NCBI GenBank assembly: GCA_009778415.1
Contig: WRJV01000156.1
Span: 1-5,173, forward strand
Direction: 5' to 3'
From: Clostridiales bacterium
GTDB taxonomy: Bacteria > Bacillota > Clostridia > Peptostreptococcales > Anaerovoracaceae
DNA: 5,173 bases
Shown piece after piece: positions 1 through 5,173 of the stretch. How positions within the stretch are numbered: the stretch's first letter is position 1; every line of letters begins with the position of its first letter. The notes below the pieces were generated by a model that searched no databases, was not told the DNA's origin, and worked only from the letters and a program-made list of their open reading frames with translations. Position numbers and translations under genes: made by a program.

Positions 1-13
1 GGTGAGAGAGTAA
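1..13 (+). CDS. Possible 3' end of an upstream gene (last codons only)
   Basis: In the second forward frame the first bases read GTG AGA GAG TAA, which would end an upstream protein in Val-Arg-Glu at the stop codon 11-13. That stop shares one base with the ATG of the next gene (TAATG), a common arrangement for translationally coupled genes in one operon. Nothing can be said about the product. The call rests only on the overlap geometry, and the bases could equally be untranslated leader. Confidence 0.35.
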
Positions 14-447
14 TGGAAAGAACAATGGCAATATCCGGGGTGATGATTTTCCTGCTTGCGCTTGGCGCAGGCGCAATAGTATTGCAGATCTTTTTATCAA
101 AGAAAGAGGGCAGGTGGCCGGGTTTGATTCTGCCCATCATCACGCTTTGCATATCCCTTGTGGCTGTGTTTGGCATTGCCGCATATCAGACATTAGGCGC
201 GGCTACGATGCAAGCGGTGACGCAGCAGACGGTGACTCAAGACGGCGCCGTCATGCAGGAGACCAGTCCGGAACCTTCTGGCACCGCCCAGACGATGCCA
301 ACACCTTCGCTGATTTTCGTGGTTGTGAGCACCTTCCTTATATACAACATTCCCACAGCCATTTTGCTGGCAATCTACTTCGCTTGCCGGGAAAAACAGC
401 GGCGGAGGAAAGCGCTGGCAAAAATGCAAGTGCAGGACTTGGGGTAA
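13..447 (+). CDS. Small three-helix integral membrane protein, function unknown
   Basis: This 144-residue protein has three hydrophobic segments, at about residues 6-28, 36-58 and 98-124. A polar, Thr/Gln/Pro-rich loop (59-97) separates the second and third. The short loop after the first segment is basic (SKKEGR) and the tail after the third is strongly basic (CREKQRRRK), so by the positive-inside rule the N-terminus and the 59-97 loop face outward and the C-terminus is cytoplasmic. I see no catalytic motif. The look, including the conserved-seeming NIPT...LAIYFACREK stretch and the KMQVQDL ending, resembles short uncharacterised membrane proteins of Clostridia, which I recall next to small transcriptional regulators; that is memory, not a search. 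The start at 13 is preferred because GGTGAG lies 6 bases upstream and because of the TAATG overlap; Met5 (base 25) is an alternative. The frame is also open to the left edge, so a longer N-terminus is not formally excluded. A terminator follows the gene. Confidence 0.8.
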   Translation: MERTMAISGVMIFLLALGAGAIVLQIFLSKKEGRWPGLILPIITLCISLVAVFGIAAYQTLGAATMQAVTQQTVTQDGAVMQETSPEPSGTAQTMPTPSLIFVVVSTFLIYNIPTAILLAIYFACREKQRRRKALAKMQVQDLG

Positions 448-465
448 AGGGCGGCGCAACGCCCT
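448..465 (+). other. Hairpin directly after the membrane-protein stop codon
   Basis: A perfect 6-bp stem, AGGGCG (448-453) with CGCCCT (460-465), encloses a 6-base loop and begins at the base after the TAA stop. There is no T-run behind it, so it is unlikely to terminate transcription alone. It may protect the 3' end of the message or assist the terminator 32 bases further on. Confidence 0.5.
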
Positions 466-496
466 CGCATTTCTATCCCTCAATCCAGAAATCCCA

Positions 497-524
497 GGAG
501 GCTTTGCGGCCTCCCTTTTTGTTT
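497..524 (+). terminator. Rho-independent terminator of the upstream operon
   Basis: GGAGGC (497-502) pairs with GCCTCC (509-514) around the loop TTTGCG. After one C come five T (516-520), a G and three more T. A GC-rich stem followed by a T-run is the classic intrinsic terminator. It lies 49 bases after the membrane-protein stop codon and about 70 bases before the next promoter, so it separates the two transcription units. Confidence 0.88.
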
Positions 525-540
525 ACGGTCTTAGTCCGCA

Positions 541-560
541 AGTTGGGAAAAACCCAAGCT
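541..560. other. Small inverted repeat upstream of the promoter
   Basis: TTGGG (543-547) and CCCAA (553-557) flank AAAAA. The stem can extend by AG (541-542) with CT (559-560) if G558 is bulged. No T-run follows on either strand, so it does not look like a terminator. It sits about 35 bases upstream of the -35 box and could be a protein-binding site or incidental. Confidence 0.3.
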
Positions 561-563
561 CTT

Positions 564-591
564 AAAAAATTTCCAAAATATGTAAATTTCC
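564..591 (+). promoter_or_regulatory. AT-rich UP-like element with phased A-tracts and a direct repeat
   Basis: Three A/T tracts, centred near 568, 577 and 586, are spaced by roughly one helical turn (9-10 bp) immediately upstream of the -35 box. The 8-base word AAATTTCC occurs twice, at 567-574 and 584-591, 17 bp apart. Phased A-tracts in this position typically bend DNA and can bind the C-terminal domain of the RNA polymerase alpha subunit. The direct repeat could alternatively be a regulator site. The pattern is visible in the sequence; the function is inferred. Confidence 0.5.
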
Positions 592-593
592 TC

Positions 594-622
594 TTGACAA
601 TTGGTAAATATTGCCATATAAT
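594..622 (+). promoter_or_regulatory. Perfect consensus sigma-A promoter of the surface-protein gene
   Basis: TTGACA (594-599) and TATAAT (617-622) are separated by exactly 17 bp, so both hexamers and the spacing match the housekeeping sigma factor consensus. Transcription would begin near 628-630, leaving a leader of about 80 nt before the ATG at 711. A natural promoter with no mismatch is uncommon and suggests high intrinsic strength, which fits a repressor-controlled or phase-regulated gene. Confidence 0.9.
602..616. promoter_or_regulatory. Putative operator: inverted repeat filling the promoter spacer
   Basis: TGGTAA (602-607) and TTGCCA (611-616) form an inverted repeat around ATA, with one imperfect pair (T605 against G613). 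It occupies nearly the entire spacer between the -35 and -10 boxes. A protein bound there would block RNA polymerase. The half-site TGGTAA recurs at 635-640 just after the expected transcription start, 33 bp (about three helical turns) downstream of the first copy. I do not recognise the cognate regulator. Confidence 0.4.
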
Positions 623-697
623 AGTATTTGTGAATGGTAATAAATTGTTTTGGTGTTAAATAATAGCTTATTGCTTAAACAACAACTTATACCTTGT

Positions 698-702
698 GGA
701 GG
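698..702 (+). promoter_or_regulatory. Strong ribosome binding site that fixes the start at 711
   Basis: GGAGG, within GTGGAGGAAA, lies 8 bases upstream of the ATG at 711, which is ideal spacing for Gram-positive translation initiation. The codons that follow encode a signal peptide, so the start is secure. Confidence 0.92.
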
Positions 703-710
703 AAATTATT

Positions 711-788
711 ATGAAAAGATTTATCAACATTGTTGCGGCTTCAATACTGCTTATCACTACGGTGTTTGCGCCGATGACGGCCTACGCG
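711..788 (+). other. Signal peptide of the surface protein (residues 1-26)
   Basis: The residues show a short basic n-region (KR), a hydrophobic core of about 18 residues (INIVAASILLITTVFAPM) and a small-residue cleavage site (TAYA then AAPD). This fits signal peptidase I and the Sec route. There is no lipobox cysteine. Cleavage could be one or two residues later, given the run of alanines. Confidence 0.88.
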
Positions 789-3700
789 GCAGCGCCAGAC
801 GGCGGCAACACTCTCAACATGCACACTGGCGACGCGGTCACGATCAAAAAAGTATCACGCGACCAGTATTTTATGACGCTTGCGGGCAGGCCTATCGAAA
901 CAAACGTATACCAGATTTCAGGCGGTAACGGCGTCGACCAGTTCATGTACTGCCTTGAGCACGGATCAGGGTACGCGCCGGGGAACGCCATCATGAACAT
1001 AAAAGACGTGTATTCATGGCAGGGCGGCGGCAAGCCGGAAAACGGCGTGCTGTACAACGAAACGACGCACCAGCCGGTTCCGACAGAGAACCTGCAGGTG
1101 ACGCTGAAGGGCGGGTACACGCTTACCCAGGCGGACACGTTCGCCCTGGACACCATCTACCAGAACAGCTACTCGCTGAAGAACAAGATCAACATCGACT
1201 GGGTAGAAGTGTCCTATGCCACGCAAAACGCCTTCAGGGCATTTATCACGGACGTCGCAGGAGTCACCTGGGGCGCGGAAAGCGTCAGCTACGCGGGCGG
1301 CGCCTACTATGACGGCAGCGGACGCCTCTGCGTCGGCAGCGTAAAGGCACGCAGCGTTTCCGACAACAGCATTCTCCAGTACTCCTACGAGCTGTACAAG
1401 CTCGCCATGAAAGCCAGGTCGGAAGCGAAGATATTCTCGGACGCGAAGCTGAAGCTGGTAAAAACGAGCGAGGACAACTTAGGCGACATGACGACCATCA
1501 AAGTCAGGGTCGATTCCGGCGGGAGCGCCTGGCAGGTGTCGCAAGTCTGCAAAGAAGAGCTCGAAGGCTTTGGAGGGTCCATTGACAAACCGTCGGGAAG
1601 CGACGGGGAGACAATCACGCTGACAGTGCCCAACGACCAGCTTGAAAGCTTCGTGCTCGACGTCAGGAGCAGGGAGGCGAGAAGCTCCGGGAACCTTTAC
1701 TTCGCCATTCCGCAGAATTCAGCTTACCAGAAGATGATAGGCATGAATTCAGTAATGAGCGACAACAAGCAGGACACCATGACGTTCAAGCTGCTGGGCG
1801 AAGTTGACGACGACATCCCGATGCCCGAGGTTCCAAATTTCACGTTCCCCGGGAAAAAATCCGACCAAGAAGGCGGGTTTGACGACAACGTCCAGAGCGG
1901 CAGGGGCGACGCGCTGCTGAACGCAGGATTTCAAGTGTACATTGACGGCACCTACAAGACGACGTTTTACGCAGACGAATTCGGATTGAACGGGATTTCC
2001 GACCCTATCGAAATTTGGAGGGCCGAAGACCTGAGCCCCGACATCAGGTACCACAGCGGCTCAGGCATGCCAAACAGAGTGACCTACGACGTTTCGGCAA
2101 CCGTCCGGATCAGCGAAATCGTTCCGGAAGGGTACTTGTCCGAACCGGATTCAGGGCAAGGCCGCAAGGGCTACCGGGAATTTACGGTCAGGTTCAGGGC
2201 GCAAACCTCAAGGACCATCAGGTCCGACGGGGATGGAGGCTGGGACGTCGAACCATGGGACGACTATCAATACAACGTTACGCCGGACACCGGCTACAAC
2301 AGCAACACAGGGGACAGGAAGCAGGGTGAAACCCAATTCATAAACCTGGTTCAAAAGGGGAATCTGCACATCAACAAGACAATCGAGAAGGACTTCGACC
2401 CGTGGGGCGACGTTCCGGCTACAAAAGTTCCCATGGAAGGTGCAAAGTTCACCATAAGGCTCACAGGTGCGGGAAGCGAGAGGCATCCGTACCTCAGAGC
2501 GGTCAAAATAACAAAGGGCCAGGAAGGCTACGACCCGTGGGCAAGCTGCTACCGCGTCGTCAAAGACGGAAGCGGCACGGCGATGGACGGCAAAGGCGGC
2601 GAAAGTTCCTTTTTCACCACGTCGGAATTCGGCCAGATAAGGATTTACGACATACCATGGGGGACATACCAGATAGACGAGGTTGCAGCATCGACCGCAG
2701 GCTACGTGCTGGAACACACCAACATCACGATAAACAAGAATGAGCAGTTGCTCAGTAAAGACATAGTGGACTACGTCATCCGTGACGAGCTGGTCATATA
2801 CAAAGTGGACAGCGAAACGGAGAAGCGCATCCCTTCAGCGAAGATGGCTTTCAGGCTCAGGTACATGGGCAACCCGAACACGCCTTTGGAAGAAAGGCAA
2901 AAGGACAAGAACTACGGGAAATACCTTTCGGCAAGCACCGGCAGCTCCGGTGCGCAGGCCTACACGTTCTTTACGGACGCCAACGGCAAATGCGCCTTCC
3001 CGTACCCGTTGCAATACGGCGAATACCAGATTGAAGAGCTGGTTGCGCCGGACGGCTACTACATAGAGGAATATGACGGCAAAGGCGACTACCCGTACCT
3101 AGTGCACAAATTCACGATAAACAAAATGGGTGAAAACCCGTTCGAGCATCCGGTAGTCGAGCTCAGCATAAAGAACAACCCTGTGAAAGGCAGGATAGAG
3201 GTCATCAAAACCGGCGAAACGATTACCGGTTTCGCCAAGAAAAACACTGAGTACGGAGTCATTAACACGCCGGTGTTTGAAAGCAAACCAAAGGACGGGA
3301 TCAGATTTGACATATTCGCAAAATCAGACGTCAAACTGCCCGACGGGGTCGATGCACCGCTGTTTGTAGACAGGGGCGGCAAGCCGGTAGAGCTTGACAC
3401 CGTAGTTGAAAACCACGCGCTGTGGAAAAACGCTGTGCGCACCGAAGAGAAAGTGATGCCCGACGGCACGGCGCTCTCGATAACAACAGAGAGATACCCT
3501 GACGACCTTGCGGCGATGTCAAAAGCGAACCTGCTGACGGCCACGAGCAAGCCAAACATGTACGTGCTCGAGTACTCGGTGGAAAACGGAGATTTTATTG
3601 AAAACTACAGGTACGACATCTATGCTGAGTATACGCCGGACGGTTATGCGGTATCGGAGGTAAACGTCACCAAAAGGACAGAGTACTTGAACGGCACCCT

Positions 3701-5173
3701 TGCGGGCACAGGCCTTTTCCCGGAGAACACGTTCGCAGAAATAGCTACGGGAAGCGAAGAAATAACCGATGTCTCTGGGTACAAAAATAAGGTGTTCGCA
3801 AACAAGAACGAACTCTCGATGGAATATTTGTACAGCTTGGACCTTGTAAAAGCAAATGAGCGCTTGCTCATCGAACCGCCCTGCGACTTCGGCGTAAAAT
3901 ACGAAGGGCTTGGCACGGCGCACCACACGTACACAAACGGGGCGAAATCGGAATTCTACACAGCCATGTGGACTGACGAAAGTCACCAGGACCAAGTTTT
4001 CGTCAAGCACTCAAGCACAGACGAAAACTACGCGAAGTACTTTCTCGCAGGGGACGTCAAATCGATCGCTCCGATAGAATGCACTTACGCAATACCCGGC
4101 GGAGAGCTCGCGGAGATGGTAACGACCCCGGCGGGGCTGTACCTCACGGACTTGTCAGAATCGAAATTCATTTTCGCGGACGACGAGGAAGACCCTGCGG
4201 AATACTTCGTGGCGGTAGAGTTGGACGGCAGCATAGAATACGTGGCCTGCGGGCCTGACTGGAGGGCGTGGGAAAACCTGCCCGGCGAAGAGGAATGGGA
4301 AGAGCTGGCAGGCTATGAGCTGATGTATGGCCGCATGCTGGAAAAACAGCAGATAATGTTTGAAATGGACGGCGAATACCTGATCTTCGCAGAAATAGAC
4401 GGCAAACCGGGCTTTGCAGCCTGCAGCAGCCATGGGGAAGTTTTCGACACAAAGATAGAATCCTTTGCGGCAACCCTGTACAAGTCGCCGTATGCAGATG
4501 ATGAAATCGTGCTTGGGCACGACAACGGGTTCATGCTGACAGTGGGCTCAGACGCAAGCGGAGGGAAAATCCGCATCACAAAGCCTGAATTTGCATCAAA
4601 GCCCATGACGGAACTCGACGCGAACACAAAGGTCAGCACAGACGGAAACAGCGTGGAGCTGTCAATTCCGATGACTGAGCCCTCAGTGTTCATGGAGCTC
4701 AACGACGGGACGAGAGTCGGCCTCGTGTATTCCGGAGGCTATGCCTTCACGACGGTGGAAGTGCCCCTGGGCAACGAATACCCGGTGCTGATATACGAAG
4801 GGGCGCCGCGCAGCCTGACGAAAAACGAACAGGGCGACGTGCTGTCGCCGCTCACCCCGAAACTCGACCTTTTGACGCCGGACGCGTCGGGGGACAGGAT
4901 ATCGGCAGAGCTCATAACCCCGCCACTTGCTGCGGTAGAAAGCACTGTTTTCAGGGCAGCGACAAAGAGGAAGAACTCCGGGGCAATAGTTTTCATCTTC
5001 CCTGACGGCAGGAAGATGGAAATCGGGACTATAACAGACCAAGACGGAAAAACCAGGGGCCACGCAGCCATAACCTGCTTCACCCCAACGTACAGGTACC
5101 TTTTGGGCGAATTCGTGGAGAGCGTAACGACAGGCGAAGCAGGCGAAGGAAAGGCCGTTTCGAGCCTACTGCC
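711..5173 (+). CDS. Thioester-domain surface adhesin with tandem SpaA/CnaB-like stalk domains (3' end beyond window)
   Basis: This is a secreted surface protein of at least 1,487 residues, open to the window edge. Residues 1-26 are a signal peptide: basic start MKRF, hydrophobic core, probable cleavage after TAYA. About 65-245 is a thioester domain with Cys81 in MYCLEHG, a middle motif IYQNSY, and Gln172 in ATQNAF, followed by the usual helix (YSYELYKLAMKA). In this family the Cys and Gln side chains form an internal thioester that bonds covalently to a target amine. A beta-rich region (246-365) and an acidic linker follow. Stalk domains lie at about 399-550 (GDALLNAGFQVY; E469), 551-692 (K556, PMEGAKFTIRL, E657), 693-828 (K698, E776 in EELVAPDGYY, N822) and 829-1000 (K833, E973). 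These are the prealbumin-like SpaA/CnaB fold with Lys-Asn/Asp isopeptide bonds. Residues 1000-1487 are unassigned. A wall-anchor motif such as LPXTG would lie past the edge. The gene has its own promoter. Family assignment is by motif reading only, and domain borders are approximate. Confidence 0.88.
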   Translation, partial: MKRFINIVAASILLITTVFAPMTAYAAAPDGGNTLNMHTGDAVTIKKVSRDQYFMTLAGRPIETNVYQISGGNGVDQFMYCLEHGSGYAPGNAIMNIKDVYSWQGGGKPENGVLYNETTHQPVPTENLQVTLKGGYTLTQADTFALDTIYQNSYSLKNKINIDWVEVSYATQNAFRAFITDVAGVTWGAESVSYAGGAYYDGSGRLCVGSVKARSVSDNSILQYSYELYKLAMKARSEAKIFSDAKLKLVKTSEDNLGDMTTIKVRVDSGGSAWQVSQVCKEELEGFGGSIDKPSGSDGETITLTVPNDQLESFVLDVRSREARSSGNLYFAIPQNSAYQKMIGMNSVMSDNKQDTMTFKLLGEVDDDIPMPEVPNFTFPGKKSDQEGGFDDNVQSGRGDALLNAGFQVYIDGTYKTTFYADEFGLNGISDPIEIWRAEDLSPDIRYHSGSGMPNRVTYDVSATVRISEIVPEGYLSEPDSGQGRKGYREFTVRFRAQTSRTIRSDGDGGWDVEPWDDYQYNVTPDTGYNSNTGDRKQGETQFINLVQKGNLHINKTIEKDFDPWGDVPATKVPMEGAKFTIRLTGAGSERHPYLRAVKITKGQEGYDPWASCYRVVKDGSGTAMDGKGGESSFFTTSEFGQIRIYDIPWGTYQIDEVAASTAGYVLEHTNITINKNEQLLSKDIVDYVIRDELVIYKVDSETEKRIPSAKMAFRLRYMGNPNTPLEERQKDKNYGKYLSASTGSSGAQAYTFFTDANGKCAFPYPLQYGEYQIEELVAPDGYYIEEYDGKGDYPYLVHKFTINKMGENPFEHPVVELSIKNNPVKGRIEVIKTGETITGFAKKNTEYGVINTPVFESKPKDGIRFDIFAKSDVKLPDGVDAPLFVDRGGKPVELDTVVENHALWKNAVRTEEKVMPDGTALSITTERYPDDLAAMSKANLLTATSKPNMYVLEYSVENGDFIENYRYDIYAEYTPDGYAVSEVNVTKRTEYLNGTLAGTGLFPENTFAEIATGSEEITDVSGYKNKVFANKNELSMEYLYSLDLVKANERLLIEPPCDFGVKYEGLGTAHHTYTNGAKSEFYTAMWTDESHQDQVFVKHSSTDENYAKYFLAGDVKSIAPIECTYAIPGGELAEMVTTPAGLYLTDLSESKFIFADDEEDPAEYFVAVELDGSIEYVACGPDWRAWENLPGEEEWEELAGYELMYGRMLEKQQIMFEMDGEYLIFAEIDGKPGFAACSSHGEVFDTKIESFAATLYKSPYADDEIVLGHDNGFMLTVGSDASGGKIRITKPEFASKPMTELDANTKVSTDGNSVELSIPMTEPSVFMELNDGTRVGLVYSGGYAFTTVEVPLGNEYPVLIYEGAPRSLTKNEQGDVLSPLTPKLDLLTPDASGDRISAELITPPLAAVESTVFRAATKRKNSGAIVFIFPDGRKMEIGTITDQDGKTRGHAAITCFTPTYRYLLGEFVESVTTGEAGEGKAVSSLL
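903..1445 (+). other. Thioester domain (about residues 65-245)
   Basis: The Cys81 codon is at 951-953 in the motif YCLE, and the Gln172 codon is at 1224-1226 in the motif TQNAF. These match the two signatures of thioester domains, [YFL]C-hydrophobic and TQxA-hydrophobic. The Cys-Gln separation is 91 residues, shorter than in the streptococcal examples I recall (about 150), so this is a compact version. The last motif has Phe where Ile-Trp is common. Cys207 is also inside the domain. Confidence 0.78.
1905..3707 (+). other. Four tandem SpaA/CnaB-like stalk domains (residues 399 to about 1000)
   Basis: Each unit shows parts of the pattern K-x(n)-GAxFxL-x(n)-YxIxE-x-x-P-x-GY. The third unit (693-828) is the clearest, with Lys698, Glu776 and Asn822 in the expected places. 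The second (551-692) has Asp692 where Asn is expected. The first (399-550) and fourth (829-1000) have Glu-x-x-Pro-x-Gly-Tyr one residue shorter than usual. The fourth also has a long insert between its Lys833 and Glu973 (140 residues, against 78 in the third unit). Borders are approximate and inferred from motif positions. Confidence 0.7.
4200..4424 (+). repeat. Weak internal protein repeat in the C-terminal region
   Basis: Residues 1164-1180 (EYFVAVELDGSIEYVAC) and 1222-1238 (EYLIFAEIDGKPGFAAC) align without gaps. Seven of 17 positions are identical and most others are conservative, and the start-to-start distance is 58 residues. The repeat looks like a beta-hairpin with Asp-Gly at the turn, and each copy ends in Cys. 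Weaker echoes are the stretch around MELNDGTRVGLVY (ending at 1340) and IFPDGRKMEIG (ending at 1439). No named repeat family is recognised. Confidence 0.45.

Noticed and set aside
541..560. Hairpin with A-loop considered as a second terminator
   Set aside because: No T-run follows on either strand and the stem is short; the terminator at 497-524 already explains transcription stop.
114..659. A 181-codon forward open frame crossing the terminator and promoter
   Set aside because: It is a shifted reading of the membrane-protein gene rich in His, Arg and Cys, and it runs through a clear terminator and promoter, so it is not a real gene.
1902..1910. An Arg-Gly-Asp (RGD) tripeptide at residues 398-400, a possible integrin-binding motif
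   Set aside because: The Gly-Asp-Ala that includes it is the usual opening of this type of SpaA-like domain, so the tripeptide probably arises by chance next to a structural motif. Conservation of the Arg in homologues would be needed to revive it.
2208..2717. A 169-codon open frame on the minus strand
   Set aside because: It lies wholly inside the surface-protein gene, shows no ribosome binding site I could support or family resemblance, and is cysteine- and arginine-rich in the way of antisense shadows of GC-rich codons.
3519..4010. A 163-codon open frame on the minus strand
   Set aside because: Same reasons: fully antisense to the adhesin coding frame, which is continuous through it with recognisable protein features.
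711..5173. Possibility of a toxin, defence protein or prophage tail protein instead of an adhesin
   Set aside because: The signal peptide, thioester signatures and tandem SpaA/CnaB motifs all point to a surface adhesin. No nuclease, Rhs/YD repeat, or phage neighbour is visible. The unassigned C-terminal part leaves a second activity open but unsupported.

Overview
The window most likely comes from a Gram-positive anaerobe of the Clostridia type (phylum Bacillota/Firmicutes). The evidence is a textbook sigma-A promoter, a strong GGAGG ribosome binding site, an AT-rich intergenic region next to moderately GC-rich genes, heavy use of AGG for arginine (about 30 of some 50 Arg codons in the large gene by hand count), and a Gram-positive surface-protein architecture. 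The species cannot be named from this sequence.

Layout. Positions 1-447 hold a small three-helix membrane protein of unknown function. Its start codon overlaps a possible stop codon of an upstream gene (TAATG), so it is probably the last gene of an operon that lies mostly outside the window. Positions 448-524 hold two hairpins; the second is followed by a T-run and is a convincing rho-independent terminator. Positions 525-710 are an AT-rich control region with phased A-tracts, a direct repeat, a perfect consensus promoter (TTGACA, 17 bp, TATAAT) whose spacer carries an inverted repeat, an untranslated leader of roughly 80 nt and a strong ribosome binding site.

From 711 to the end of the window runs one open frame of at least 1,487 codons with no stop. 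It encodes a secreted, multidomain surface protein: signal peptide, a thioester domain (putative Cys81-Gln172 internal thioester), a beta-rich linker domain, four SpaA/CnaB-like domains in tandem (the second, third and fourth following the recognisable pattern to different degrees), and then nearly 500 residues not assigned to a family, with a weak internal repeat. This is the plan of a thioester adhesin: a reactive tip that can bond covalently to a host or surface amine, carried on a stalk of domains stabilised by Lys-Asn/Asp isopeptide bonds. The C-terminus, where a cell-wall sorting signal would be expected, is beyond the window.

The two genes look independently transcribed. I see no mobile element, CRISPR array, tRNA or rRNA. 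The most interesting content is the thioester tip, the atypical stalk domains, the unassigned C-terminal part, and the unusually strong yet possibly repressible promoter.
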